DNA of 64,000 nt from Mycolicibacter terrae (GTDB lineage: Bacteria; Actinomycetota; Actinomycetes; Mycobacteriales; Mycobacteriaceae). Below the pieces are notes generated by a model. The model had not been told where the DNA came from. It saw nothing but the letters and a program-made list of their open reading frames with translations, and made no database searches. Where the stretch lies: the NCBI RefSeq assembly GCF_010727125.1, contig NZ_AP022564.1:2790001-2854000 (forward strand), written 5' to 3'. The translations under genes were made by a program, and so were the position numbers. Positions 16,335 through 28,459 of this stretch are shown here, piece by piece; position 1 is the stretch's first letter; every line of letters begins with the position of its first letter.

Positions 16335-19193
16335 TCAGCTGGGTGGCCCCGCCGGACGGGCCGCGGCCCGTCGCCGCCGGGGACGTTCGTATGCCGTCGC
16401 AACGGCCACGGTTTCCTGGTCGGATTCGTCGGCCTCATCGGCCTCGTCTGACTCGTCGGCCTCATCGGACTCGTCGGACTCGTCGGACTCGTCGATGACA
16501 TCGAGGTCGTCGTCGTAGTCGTCGTCATCGTCGTCGAGGTCGACTTCGACATCTTCATCGACATCCTCGCCGTCGTCGGCCTCATCGGCCTCGTCGGCCT
16601 CATCGACGTCGTCGACGTCCTCGGCGTCGTCGCTGTCATCCTCGAACTCCGCACCGGCCGGCGGCTGGTCTGTCTCGACGGCCGCCTGCGGCTCCTCGAT
16701 CACCGACTCCGAGGTGGCCTCGACGTCCGTGCCGTCCTCCGACTCGTCGTCGTCGCGGTCGCCGGACTTGGTCATGGTGGCCATCGCCTTGAACATCGGA
16801 TGATCACCGGGGGTATGCACCGGAACCTTGGCCACCACCGGTTCGTCGGCCTTGGGCTTCTTCGATCGCTTGCTGCGACGGCTGCTGGTCTCGGACTTGC
16901 GCCCCGGTGCGGCCGAATCGACCGGGTCGGCGTGCAGCATGATGCCGCGCCCGGCGCAGTGCTGACACGACGTCGAGAAGGCTTCGATCAATCCGGTGCC
17001 CAGCCGCTTGCGGGTCAGCTGGACCAACCCCAGCGACGTCACCTCCGAAACCTGGTGGCGGGTGCGGTCGCGGCCCAGCGCCTCGGTCAGCCGGCGCAGC
17101 ACAAGATCGCGGTTGGACTCCAGCACCATGTCGATGAAGTCGATGACGATGATGCCGCCGATGTCGCGAAGGCGCAGCTGCCGCACGATCTCCTCGGCGG
17201 CCTCCAGATTGTTCTTGGTGACCGTCTCCTCGAGGTTGCCCCCGGATCCGGTGAACTTGCCGGTGTTGACGTCGACGACCGTCATGGCCTCGGTCCGATC
17301 GATCACCAGGGTTCCGCCCGACGGCAACCAGACCTTGCGGTCCATCGCCTTGGCCAGTTGCTCGTCGATGCGGTGCACGGCGAACACGTCCGGCCCGGCC
17401 TGCCCGGCTTGCTCTTCCGCGCCCTGCGCGGGCCCAGGGTAGCGGGTCAGCTTCGGCAGCAACTCAGGTGCCACCGAACCCACGTATTCGTTGATCGTCG
17501 CCCAGGCGTCCTCGCCGGAGACCACCAGCTCGGAGAAGTCCTCGTTGAATAGGTCGCGGATCACCTTGACCAGCACATCGGGCTCTTCGTAGAGCGCCAC
17601 CGCGGCGCCGGCCGCTTTCGCCTTGGTCTCGGCCGCGGTGGCCTCGATCTGGCTCCAGCGTTCCTGGAGGCGTTCCACGTCGGCGCGGATGTCGGATTCT
17701 TTGACACCCTCCGACGCGGTGCGGATGATCACGCCGGCATCGGCGGGCACCACCTCGCGCAGGATCTCCTTGAGCCGCTGGCGCTCGGTGTCGGGCAACT
17801 TGCGGCTGATCCCGGTCGACGACGCTCCCGGCACATAGACCAGGTAGCGGCCGGCCAGCGACACCTGCGTGGTCAGCCGGGCCCCCTTGTGCCCGATCGG
17901 GTCCTTGCTGACCTGCACGACGACGTAGTCACCGGGCTTGAGCGCCTGCTCGATCTTGCGGTTGGCGCCGCCCAGGCCTGCGGCCTCCCAGTTCACCTCA
18001 CCGGCATAGAGCACGCCGTTGCGGCCGCGGCCGATGTCGACGAACGCGGCCTCCATCGACGGCAGCACGTTCTGCACGATGCCCAGGTAGACGTTGCCCA
18101 CCAGGGAGGTCGACGCCGCCGAGGTGACGAAGTGCTCGACCATCACGCCGTCTTCGAGCACGGCGATCTGGGTGTAGCGGGCGCCGGTGTGCGGAGGTTC
18201 GCTGCGGACCCGGTCGCGGACCACCATCCGGCGTTCGACGGCCTCGCGGCGGGCGAGGAACTCGGCCTCGCTCAGGATCGGCGGGCGGCGGCGTCCGGCG
18301 TCGCGACCGTCGCGGCGGCGCTGACGTTTGGCCTCCAGCCGTGTCGATCCGGTGATGCCCTGGATCTCGTCGTCGCCGGTGCCGCGCTCGCTCTTGGCGG
18401 ACCGGCTGGCCTTGGCGCGTGGGGCCCGTTCGTGCACGACGGTGTTGGGGGGGTCGTCCGAAGCCCCGGTGTCGTCATCCTCGCCGTTGCCCGCCTTGCG
18501 CCGCCTGCGGCGGCGCCGACGCCGGCTGCCCGGCTCGTCGGCCGAATCGGCCTCGTCGTCGCCGGCCTCCTCGACATCCCCGGTCTCGTCGGATTCGGCG
18601 GCGGAGTCGTCGTCCTCGGTGTCGTCGTCGGAGTCGGCGCCCTCATCGGAGTTCGCGCCTTCGGAGCCGCGGCCCCGACCGCGGCCGCGCCGGCCGCGCC
18701 GGCGGCGCCGACTGGCGGGACGGTCCTCGTTGTCGTCGTCGCCGTCGGACCCGAGGTCGTCGTCATCGTCGGACGCATCGTCGTCGTCGCGGGGCGCCGG
18801 GCGCTCGAACGCGACCGGCTGCGGTGCCACGAACAGCGGCATGTAGTCGGCTCGCCCGCCGACGGCCTCCGGGGCGGTCTCCAGCAGCAGCCGAGACTCG
18901 GGCTCGTCGGGAACCCCGGTGGACTCCCCGGGCTCCGGTCCCACCTCGGCGGTGGGCTCCTCGACCGACCCCAGCAGGTCACGGACCCGGACCGCCTCGA
19001 CGCGATCCACACTGGAATGGGCGCTGCGGGCCCGGCCGTCCAGTTCGGTCAGGGCGTCCAGGACCCGCTTGCTGGTGGTGCCCAGAACCCGGGCAAGGGA
19101 GTGGACCCTCAATCGGTCCGGTAACTCCTCATGCTCGGTCGGCACTGCTGACACGTCTGAAGAGGGGCCTTTGAAAAGAGAGGGATCTGCCAC
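16335..19193 (-). CDS. rne: Ribonuclease E/G
   Basis: A 952-aa endoribonuclease that starts mRNA decay and rRNA processing. The N-terminal 330 residues are low-complexity, mixing acidic and Arg-rich blocks. An S1 RNA-binding domain follows (VGNVYLGIVQNVLPSMEAAF), then the catalytic domain with the Mg-binding Asp residues in VVDVNTGKFTG and VIDFIDM, and the zinc-link CQHC. The last ~120 residues are a very acidic Asp/Glu/Ser tail ending in an Arg-rich cluster. GTG at 19193 is chosen: GAGGAG lies 6 bases upstream and the length equals the M. tuberculosis protein (953 aa, Rv2444c). A frame from 19238 lacks this support. Its leader is about 240 nt. Confidence 0.95.
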   Translation of the reverse strand: MADPSLFKGPSSDVSAVPTEHEELPDRLRVHSLARVLGTTSKRVLDALTELDGRARSAHSSVDRVEAVRVRDLLGSVEEPTAEVGPEPGESTGVPDEPESRLLLETAPEAVGGRADYMPLFVAPQPVAFERPAPRDDDDASDDDDDLGSDGDDDNEDRPASRRRRRGRRGRGRGRGSEGANSDEGADSDDDTEDDDSAAESDETGDVEEAGDDEADSADEPGSRRRRRRRRRKAGNGEDDDTGASDDPPNTVVHERAPRAKASRSAKSERGTGDDEIQGITGSTRLEAKRQRRRDGRDAGRRRPPILSEAEFLARREAVERRMVVRDRVRSEPPHTGARYTQIAVLEDGVMVEHFVTSAASTSLVGNVYLGIVQNVLPSMEAAFVDIGRGRNGVLYAGEVNWEAAGLGGANRKIEQALKPGDYVVVQVSKDPIGHKGARLTTQVSLAGRYLVYVPGASSTGISRKLPDTERQRLKEILREVVPADAGVIIRTASEGVKESDIRADVERLQERWSQIEATAAETKAKAAGAAVALYEEPDVLVKVIRDLFNEDFSELVVSGEDAWATINEYVGSVAPELLPKLTRYPGPAQGAEEQAGQAGPDVFAVHRIDEQLAKAMDRKVWLPSGGTLVIDRTEAMTVVDVNTGKFTGSGGNLEETVTKNNLEAAEEIVRQLRLRDIGGIIVIDFIDMVLESNRDLVLRRLTEALGRDRTRHQVSEVTSLGLVQLTRKRLGTGLIEAFSTSCQHCAGRGIMLHADPVDSAAPGRKSETSSRRSKRSKKPKADEPVVAKVPVHTPGDHPMFKAMATMTKSGDRDDDESEDGTDVEATSESVIEEPQAAVETDQPPAGAEFEDDSDDAEDVDDVDEADEADEADDGEDVDEDVEVDLDDDDDDYDDDLDVIDESDESDESDEADESDEADEADESDQETVAVATAYERPRRRRAAARPAGPPS
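16405..16645 (-). repeat. Low-complexity acidic-codon repeat in rne
   Basis: Runs of GAC, GAG and TCG codons encode DESDESDE- and DEADEADE-type stretches in the RNase E tail. The DNA shows imperfect hexanucleotide and nonanucleotide periodicity, so its length probably varies between strains by slippage. Confidence 0.75.
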
Positions 19194-19445
19194 GTACGTC
19201 TCCTCAAGCCCCCGGGCGCGTCGCTGCGACGCGGCCACGCGAGGGCTTCTCGTTATTCGCCCGGTTCACTTCCCCGGGCTTGTGGTGGTCTCGCTCCGAG
19301 GGGCTCGGGTGGAACCGACTCGGTGCCTGGCTGAATGAGGACCGGCGATCGGCGCCGCATCACAGATCGCGACCGTCGCACTCGCCTAAGCCTTCATTCG
19401 GGTGTCGGAAACCGGTCCGGTGACGTTCACCCGTTGGTCAGTATC
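19194..19445 (-). promoter_or_regulatory. rne promoter candidate and long 5' leader
   Basis: On the minus strand GATACT (19445-19440) is a plausible -10 box. Transcription from about 19433 would give a leader near 240 nt before the rne GTG, and a long rne leader is, to my memory, reported for M. smegmatis. The rest of the 296-bp gap to ndk holds no supportable gene. Confidence 0.4.
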
Positions 19446-19489
19446 CCACACAACCGGCGCATGCCGGACGAAAGGCATTAACTACGACG

Positions 19490-19936
19490 TCAGGCCAGTG
19501 TCATGGGAGACGTCGGAGCCGACGGCTTGAGGTCGGGGAACCACAGCGCGATCTCCCGCTCGGCGGACTCCGGCGAATCGGAGCCGTGCACCAAGTTGAA
19601 CTGGGTCTCCAAACCGAAATCACCCCGAATGGTGCCCGGGGTGGCCTTTGCCACCGGGTCGGTGCCACCGGCCAACTGCCGGAACGCCTCGATGGCCCGC
19701 GGTCCCTCGACCACGGCGGCGACCACCGGCCCGGAGGTGATGAAGTCCAGCAGCGAGGCGAAGAACGCCTTGCCCTCGTGTTCGCCGTAGTGCTGCCGGG
19801 CCACCGCCTGCTGCACCGGCCGCAGCTCCAGGGCCGCCAGGGTCAAGCCCTTGTTCTCGATCCGGCTGATGATCTCGCCCACCAACCGGCGGTTAACCCC
19901 GTCCGGTTTGATCAGCACCAATGTCCGCTCAGTCAT
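19490..19936 (-). CDS. ndk: Nucleoside diphosphate kinase
   Basis: A 148-aa enzyme that equalises NTP pools through a phosphohistidine. [22 protein letters not shown] is the canonical start, and the catalytic His117 is in [20 protein letters not shown]. The ATG at 19936 is chosen over an upstream in-frame ATG because it meets the family start. The protein is about 12 residues longer than the M. tuberculosis enzyme through a Pro/Ser-rich C-terminal tail ([15 protein letters not shown]). It lies between rne and DUF4233. Orthologous position: Rv2445c. Confidence 0.96.
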   Translation of the reverse strand: MTERTLVLIKPDGVNRRLVGEIISRIENKGLTLAALELRPVQQAVARQHYGEHEGKAFFASLLDFITSGPVVAAVVEGPRAIEAFRQLAGGTDPVAKATPGTIRGDFGLETQFNLVHGSDSPESAEREIALWFPDLKPSAPTSPMTLA

Positions 19937-20050
19937 GAAAGCGCCGCTCCTCCTCATCGCTGACGTCACCCTCGCCGCTGCGGGGCTGGGGGCGCCCCCA
20001 CCGCCTCGTCGCCAGCGGCACCGGCGTCAGCGTACCGAATAGCCGCTGCG

Positions 20051-20401
20051 CTATGAGCGGCGCAACACCTCGGCACGGAAGTAGGCGATCAGTGCCCACA
20101 CCGCGGTGAACACCAGGCCCATCACCCCCACGCCGGGATAGACCGCGAAACCGGCGACCAGCGCCAGCTGCAGCGCCAGATTGGCCCAGATCGCCCAGGA
20201 CCGGCCTTGGATACCGGTGAACAGCAGCAGCACCAGCGCCAGGCCCAGCAGGTACGCCAGCGACGCCGGTGTCAGTCCCCCGCCGACCACGTGGACCACC
20301 GGCAGCGCCAATAGCACCACGATCGCCTCGAGGATCAGCGTCGCCGCCATCACGCCGCGGAATCCGCGCCACGGATCGGGCGCCGCGGTTTGGTCGGTCA
20401 T
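20051..20401 (-). CDS. DUF4233 membrane protein
   Basis: A 116-aa protein with four predicted helices (for example VMAATLILEAIVVLLALPVV, LAYLLGLALVLLLFTGI and GVMGLVFTAVWALIAYF). It matches the actinobacterial DUF4233 family that follows folC (Rv2446c position). Its ATG overlaps the folC stop (ATGA), so translation is coupled. The function is unknown; constant linkage to folC suggests a folate or tRNA-charging context, but this is inference. Confidence 0.85.
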   Translation of the reverse strand: MTDQTAAPDPWRGFRGVMAATLILEAIVVLLALPVVHVVGGGLTPASLAYLLGLALVLLLFTGIQGRSWAIWANLALQLALVAGFAVYPGVGVMGLVFTAVWALIAYFRAEVLRRS

Positions 20402-21809
20402 GCCGGATCCTTTCCGAACAAGGTGCGGGCGGCACCGGCGGTGACCACCGAGCCGGTGATCACGATGCCGGTTCCCGCGGTGTCCCCCTCGGAGTCGAAC
20501 TCATCCACCAGCGCGGTCGCGGTGTCGATGGCGTCCCCGAGCGTCTCGGTGGTCACCACCCGGTCGTCGCCGAACCACCGCACGGCTGCCGCGGTCAGCG
20601 TCTCGACATCCAAGGCGCGCGGAGAACCGTTGTGGGTCACCACGATTCTGTCGAACACCGGCTCCAGGGCGGCGAGAATGCCGCTGACGTCCTTGTCGAC
20701 CAGCACGCTGACCACCCCGACCAGGAACCGGAAGCCGAACTCGTCGGTCAGCGCTTGCGCCAGGGCGGCCGCACCGGCCGGGTTGTGCGCGGCGTCGATG
20801 AAGACCGTCGGCGAGCTGCGCATCCGCTCCAGCCGGCCGGGACTGCGCGCCGCGGCGAAGCCGGCCCGAACCGTCTCGACGTCGAGCTGGCGCTCGGCGC
20901 CCGCACCGAAGAACGCCTCCACCGCCGCCAGCGCCAGCGCCGCGTTGTGCGCCTGGTGCTCGCCGTGCAGCGGCAGAAAAATCTCCGGGTACACCCCGCC
21001 CAGGCCCTGCAGTTCCAGCATCTGTCCGCCGATCGCGAGTTGGCGGCTGAGCACCGCGAACTCGGAGTTCTCCCGCGCCACCGCGGCATCCGCGCGCACC
21101 GTTTGGGCCAGCAGCACCTCCATCACCTCGGGCACCTGACGAGCGATCACCGCCACGGTGTCGACGAGCTCATCAGCGGACCGGTGGATGATGCCGGCCT
21201 TCTCCGCGGCGATAACGGCGATGTCGTCGCCGAGATAGTCGACGTGGTCGATGCCGATCGGGGTGATGACGGCCACCGGCGCTTCGACGACGTTGGTGGC
21301 GTCCCAGCGGCCGCCCATGCCGACCTCCACGACCGCGACGTCGATCGGGGCGTCGGCGAACGCCGCGAACGCCATCGCGGTGAGCACCTCGAATTTGCTC
21401 ATCGCCGGCCCGCCCTGCTCCTGCGAGGACGCGTCGACCATCTGCACGAACGGCTCGATCTCGGCGTAGGTCTCCACGTACCCGGCCGGGCTGATCGGCA
21501 CGCCGTCGATGGCGATGCGCTCGACCGCCGATTGCAGGTGCGGGCTGGTGGTGCGCCCGGTACGACGGCTGAAAGCCGTCAGCAGCGAGTCGATCATCCG
21601 GACCACCGAGGTCTTGCCGTTGGTGCCGGCGACGTGAATCGAGGGGTAGCCGCGCTGCGGGGAGCCGAGCAACTCCAGCAGGGCGTTGATCCGCGTCAGG
21701 CTCGGCTCGATCTTGGTTTCGCCCCACCGCTGGTCGAGCAGGTGCTCGACCTGCAACAGGGCCGCGATCTCGTCCGGGGTCGGCTCGGTGGTGCCGACCG
21801 GATGATCGG

Positions 21810-21813
<4 letters not shown>
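20398..21813 (-). CDS. folC: Folylpolyglutamate / dihydrofolate synthase
   Basis: A 471-aa Mur-ligase-fold enzyme that adds glutamates to folates. The P-loop is [13 protein letters not shown] (about 61-73). [27 protein letters not shown] and [13 protein letters not shown] are the expected central and C-terminal motifs. The ATG at 21813 overlaps the valS stop (ATGA); frame continuing upstream lies inside valS and is not FolC-like. Orthologous position: Rv2447c. The valS-folC-DUF4233 genes form a tightly coupled run. Confidence 0.95.
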
Positions 21814-24476
<2,663 letters not shown>

Positions 24477-24534
24477 CGCTCAATTCTAGGAACGACGGCC
24501 GAGTGGTTCCCCCGGAGGGATGCGGCGCCTACGA

Positions 24535-24570
24535 AAAGACCCCCGAATCCACCCGGATTCAGGGGTCTTT
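24535..24570 (-). terminator. Intrinsic terminator after the DUF937 gene
   Basis: AAAGACCCCCGAATCC and GGATTCAGGGGTCTTT form a 16-bp stem with one mismatch and a 4-base loop. Read on the minus strand it is followed by TTTTCG. It lies 22 bp after the DUF937 stop and 58 bp before valS, so it should insulate valS. Confidence 0.85.
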
Positions 24571-24592
24571 CTACCGTCGCGGGCCTCCGCGG

Positions 24593-25186
24593 CTACTTCT
24601 TGCCGCCGAGCAGCCCACCGAGGATGTCGCCGATGGCGCCGCCGGTCTTACCGCCGAGCATGTTGCCCAGGATGCTGCCCATCGACTGGTTCTTGGCGCC
24701 GCCGCCGGAGGCCATGCCACCCAGGATGCTGCCCAGGACGTCACCGAGGCCGCCACCACCGGAGGCCTGCTGCTGGGCCGGCTCGGCCTTCTGACCGCTG
24801 AGTTGCTTGCCGATGTAGGCGAGCACGATCGGCGCGATGATCGGGAGCAGCTTCTGCAGCAGGTCGTTGTTGCCGGCACCGGCGCCCGACAGCGCCGAGG
24901 CGACCTGGCTGGTGTCGTTGCCGCCGAAGATGGTCGAGATCAGCTGTTGACCCTCGGCCTGGTTGCCGCCGAGCGCGTTGTCCAGCAGCCCCTGGGCCGC
25001 GAAGGTGTTGGCCGTGCTGGCGATGTCGTCGGCCTGGCCCGGGTCCTGGGCTTTGTGGCTGAGTCCACTGACCAGCACCGGAACCAGGGTGCGGATGGTG
25101 CTGTCCACCTCACCCGAGTCGGCACCAAGCCGGTTGGCGATGTCCTGGATGGGGATCTGCGCGAAGAGGTCGTCAAGTTCGGCCAT
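24593..25186 (-). CDS. DUF937-domain protein
   Basis: A 197-aa protein starting MAELDDLFAQIPIQDIANRL. It has the helical DUF937 pattern (LVPVLVSGLSHKA, NLLQKLLPIIAPIVLAYIG-like) and then Gly/Leu-rich repeats of the form GGxLGDVLGSILGGM, GSILGNMLGG and GDILGGLLGGKK. The ATG at 25186 has AAGGTGG 9 bases upstream; a GTG four codons earlier is less likely. No signal peptide is visible. The function of DUF937 is unknown; the glycine-rich tail looks self-associating, which is inference. A strong terminator follows. Confidence 0.8.
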   Translation of the reverse strand: MAELDDLFAQIPIQDIANRLGADSGEVDSTIRTLVPVLVSGLSHKAQDPGQADDIASTANTFAAQGLLDNALGGNQAEGQQLISTIFGGNDTSQVASALSGAGAGNNDLLQKLLPIIAPIVLAYIGKQLSGQKAEPAQQQASGGGGLGDVLGSILGGMASGGGAKNQSMGSILGNMLGGKTGGAIGDILGGLLGGKK

Positions 25187-25271
25187 GATTTCGTCCACCT
25201 TCGTTGCTGGGGTCCTGCAGTGACAGCGGTCGAAAATGACACTAGCGGAAAGCGCAGCCGGCCTGCACTGG

Positions 25272-26528
25272 TCAGTTCAGCCGGGAAACGTCCAGCGTCA
25301 CACCCGCTGCGCGAAGCCGGGCCAGCAGCACATCGCCCATCGCGGCCGCCGGGGTGAGCACCCCGTAATGGTCGGACAGTGCATCGCGGTCCAGGGCCAG
25401 GGCCAGCGCACTCTCCGCCAGCAACACCGAGGTGGCCTGGTAGCCGGGATCGCCCTGCTGCGCCATGACCGCCCGGTAGCGTGCTCCGCTGCTCGTGGTG
25501 GTGTAAGTCTCGACGCGGTAGTGGCCGTTTTCGCGCGTGCTTTGGCTGGGGCCGGTTCCCGGCTTGGGCAACACCCGCTCCAGCCACCCGTCCGGCAGTA
25601 GCCGGAACAGGTGGCCACCGAGTCCGAAGGTCGCCTTGCCGAGCGCGGTCGCAAATCCCGACAGCGCGGGCGCGGCGGCCGATGAGCCGCAACTCATGTG
25701 CTCGGCGTAGCGGAAGCGGCGGCCGTAGGCCCAGTCCAGCAATCCGTTGCTGCGCCGCACGATGCGCGTGTTGTAGGGCGCCATGGCGAAGCCGGCGGTC
25801 CAAATTCCGTCCAGTTCCGGCGCGATGTCGCGGCCCCGGTGCCACGCCAGGTCGGGTTCGGGGCCCAGGCGGGGTTCGGCGGGCCGATCGCCGCTGAGGG
25901 TGTGGGGGTCGAAGAGCTGGCGTCGGGCCTCCGGGTCGCCGGAGACCGTCCGCAGCACCTCGACCATCGAGGCCAGGGTGCCGCCGGACACCCCGCCGGA
26001 GAAGCTCCGCACCACGAGGTCGGTGCCGAGCAGATCACCGCTGCCGTCGTCGCCCGCGGCCCGGTAGAGCGCATAGACGCTCATATCCGAGGGAATGGAG
26101 TCGAAGCCGCAGGCGTGCACGATGCGGGCCCGGTTGTCGGCGGCCTGCTTGTGGTGGAGGTCGATGCTCTCTCGCACGAACATCGCCTCGCCGGTGAGGT
26201 CGACGTAGTCGGTGCCCGCTGCCGCACAGGCTGCGACCAGTGGCAGTCCGTATCGGGTGTAGGGGCCGACTGTGGTGATCACCACCCGGGTGCGGGCCGC
26301 CATCGCCTCCAGGGTCGCCGGGTTGTCGGCGTCGGCCACCACGATCGGCCAGTCCTGGGCGGTGGCGCCGAGCTCATCGCGGATCGCGTGCAGTCGTTCC
26401 GCCGAGCGGCCGGCCAGACCTATCCGGGCGCCACCGCCGGCGCGGGTCAGGTACTGGGCGGTCAGTTTCCCGGCGAAGCCGGTCGCCCCGTAGACGATGA
26501 CGTCGAGTTCACGTGGCGTCTCAGACAT
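25272..26528 (-). CDS. Saccharopine dehydrogenase-like / trans-acting enoyl reductase-like protein
   Basis: A 418-aa NAD(P)-binding protein. The Rossmann motif is VIVYGATGFAGKLTAQYL near the N-terminus, followed by GLAGRSAERL, TTVGPYTRYGLPLV, the TDYVDLTGE segment and CGFDSIPSDM. It matches the family of M. tuberculosis Rv2449c (same position, 419 aa) and the trans-acting enoyl reductase Rv2953 of phenolic lipid synthesis. The substrate is not decidable; a lipid or polyketide reductase is likely. It lies between the DUF937 gene and rpfE, all on the minus strand. Confidence 0.85.
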   Translation of the reverse strand: MSETPRELDVIVYGATGFAGKLTAQYLTRAGGGARIGLAGRSAERLHAIRDELGATAQDWPIVVADADNPATLEAMAARTRVVITTVGPYTRYGLPLVAACAAAGTDYVDLTGEAMFVRESIDLHHKQAADNRARIVHACGFDSIPSDMSVYALYRAAGDDGSGDLLGTDLVVRSFSGGVSGGTLASMVEVLRTVSGDPEARRQLFDPHTLSGDRPAEPRLGPEPDLAWHRGRDIAPELDGIWTAGFAMAPYNTRIVRRSNGLLDWAYGRRFRYAEHMSCGSSAAAPALSGFATALGKATFGLGGHLFRLLPDGWLERVLPKPGTGPSQSTRENGHYRVETYTTTSSGARYRAVMAQQGDPGYQATSVLLAESALALALDRDALSDHYGVLTPAAAMGDVLLARLRAAGVTLDVSRLN

Positions 26529-26610
26529 GGACCCGACGCTACCCGCCGCCCTCATCCCCCTGACGACGACGGCGCCGGGCTCATCGCCCGGCGCCGCGTC
26601 ATCGAGAAGG

Positions 26611-27120
<510 letters not shown>

Positions 27121-27311
27121 TCCGTGGATTCAATTTGTTTGCCCTGCAGTCGGGCGAGTGGAAATTTACGAAACGTTGATGCGACAAGTCCAACCGCATG
27201 ACGGGGGTATTTCGGGCAAATAACGAAACTATTACAGCGAGGGGTCGAATGGTTGCGCCAGGTCAGCAATAATTTTTCGGGCCGCGGTGCGTTCAGCGCG
27301 CGCCGAAAATT

Positions 27312-27327
27312 CGTGAGTCAAATCACG
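27312..27327. promoter_or_regulatory. Crp-like palindrome upstream of rpfE
   Basis: CGTGA, six bases, TCACG: perfect 5-bp arms with the spacing of the mycobacterial Crp/Cmr box TGTGA-N6-TCACA, differing only in the outer base of each arm. It lies about 375 bp before the rpfE ATG. Crp control of rpfA is known in M. tuberculosis; use here is inference. Confidence 0.4.
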
Positions 27328-27850
27328 GCTATTTTGTGGGCTGGGCCACTTGAAACGGTAGGTTTCGCGCCCGGGTGGCCCGCCGACGCGGTCCGGTTCG
27401 CCTGCCTAACCCGCCACATGCGCAACATCTGTCCCATTAAGTGCAGGTCGTGGACCTCATCGAGCCGCAGGGGCGCCGGGCCGCCACCACCAATCCGGAT
27501 CTCTGCCCCCCAGGTCACGGGCTTCGATAATCGTCGGCCGTGCTTGGTTTTTCCGCCCGGCCCGAGAAAGTCATGCGCGTTGTTTATCGACGATTACAGC
27601 CTGTCGACTGTGTCAGCCCGCGCGCGGTTGCAAACGAACGAACAGCGTTCGACTGCAAGGGATTTCGCTCCCAGGCCGGGGCCGGTCCGAAGTGCGACAG
27701 AGTCCGCGCGCAGCCGAAATCATCGGCCTATCTCGCCGAGATAAAAATAAGATTTGTTTACGCTAATTACGGCACTGCGGATTCCGTTGTCGAAATCGCC
27801 GAACGATATTTGCTGTCAGCGGCTCGAAACGCGCGGCTTCGGCGCTGCGC

Positions 27851-28444
27851 TCACGACAGCCCCGCCACGTCGTCCGGTGAGTTGAGGTTGGCCAGCGGGG
27901 ACGCATCGGTCAACACGATTCGTTCGACGTCGGCCACGTCGGCCAGCGCGCCCACCCGCCGTTCGCCGGCGGCGACCAGCGCATCGACGGTCTCGGCCAG
28001 CGCGGTGCGGTAGACCCCGGCCAGGTAGTGGTCCCGCCCCGCTCTCGGCAGCACGATGTCGGCCACACCGGCGGTTCCGACTTCCCGGGAACACTCCGCC
28101 AGCCGGCCGATCAACTCAGGAGTGAGAAACGGCATGTCGACGGCGCAGACGAACGCGCGTTCGGCACCGGCGCGCGCCGCCGCACGCAGGCCGAGCCCCA
28201 TGGCCGGCAGCGGACCCAGCCCGGGCACCTCGTCGCGCAACACCTGCGCGGCAAGAACGGGCAATGCCTGCTCCTGGGCGGCCACCACGAAGACCGGATC
28301 GCAACGCTGGGAGACGACCGACACCAGGTGCTCCACCAGGGTCCGGCCCTCGAACCGACCCGCCACGGTCAGGGTGGCCTTGTCGCGGCCCATCCGGCGC
28401 GATGCGCCGCCGGCCAACACGACCCCGGCCAACCGGGGCGTCAT
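27851..28444 (-). CDS. mobA: Molybdenum cofactor guanylyltransferase
   Basis: A 197-aa cytoplasmic nucleotidyltransferase that attaches GMP to molybdopterin. The signature [14 protein letters not shown] occupies about residues 10-23, with [16 protein letters not shown] (the GPL motif) and [13 protein letters not shown] downstream. Orthologous position: Rv2453c. It starts 15 bp after the korB stop and may be co-transcribed with korAB. The MOSC-domain gene near 45.5 kb also relates to molybdenum cofactor chemistry. Confidence 0.92.
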   Translation of the reverse strand: MTPRLAGVVLAGGASRRMGRDKATLTVAGRFEGRTLVEHLVSVVSQRCDPVFVVAAQEQALPVLAAQVLRDEVPGLGPLPAMGLGLRAAARAGAERAFVCAVDMPFLTPELIGRLAECSREVGTAGVADIVLPRAGRDHYLAGVYRTALAETVDALVAAGERRVGALADVADVERIVLTDASPLANLNSPDDVAGLS

Positions 28445-28459
28445 GACGTCAGGCTCGCC

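Noticed and set aside
16405..16645. CRISPR-like or minisatellite array
   Set aside because: The repeats are in-frame acidic codons inside rne without regular spacers.
24477..24592. T-box leader before valS
   Set aside because: The region is only about 116 bp and holds the terminator of the DUF937 gene; no T-box sequence or specifier arm is seen, and actinobacterial valS genes rarely have one.
27528..27596. 9-bp inverted repeat with a 51-base spacer
   Set aside because: The arms are short and widely spaced; such matches occur by chance in a region of this size, so no function is claimed.
27253..27744. A 163-codon frame upstream of rpfE as a real gene
   Set aside because: Composition is irregular, there is no ribosome site, and no domain or conserved pattern can be seen.
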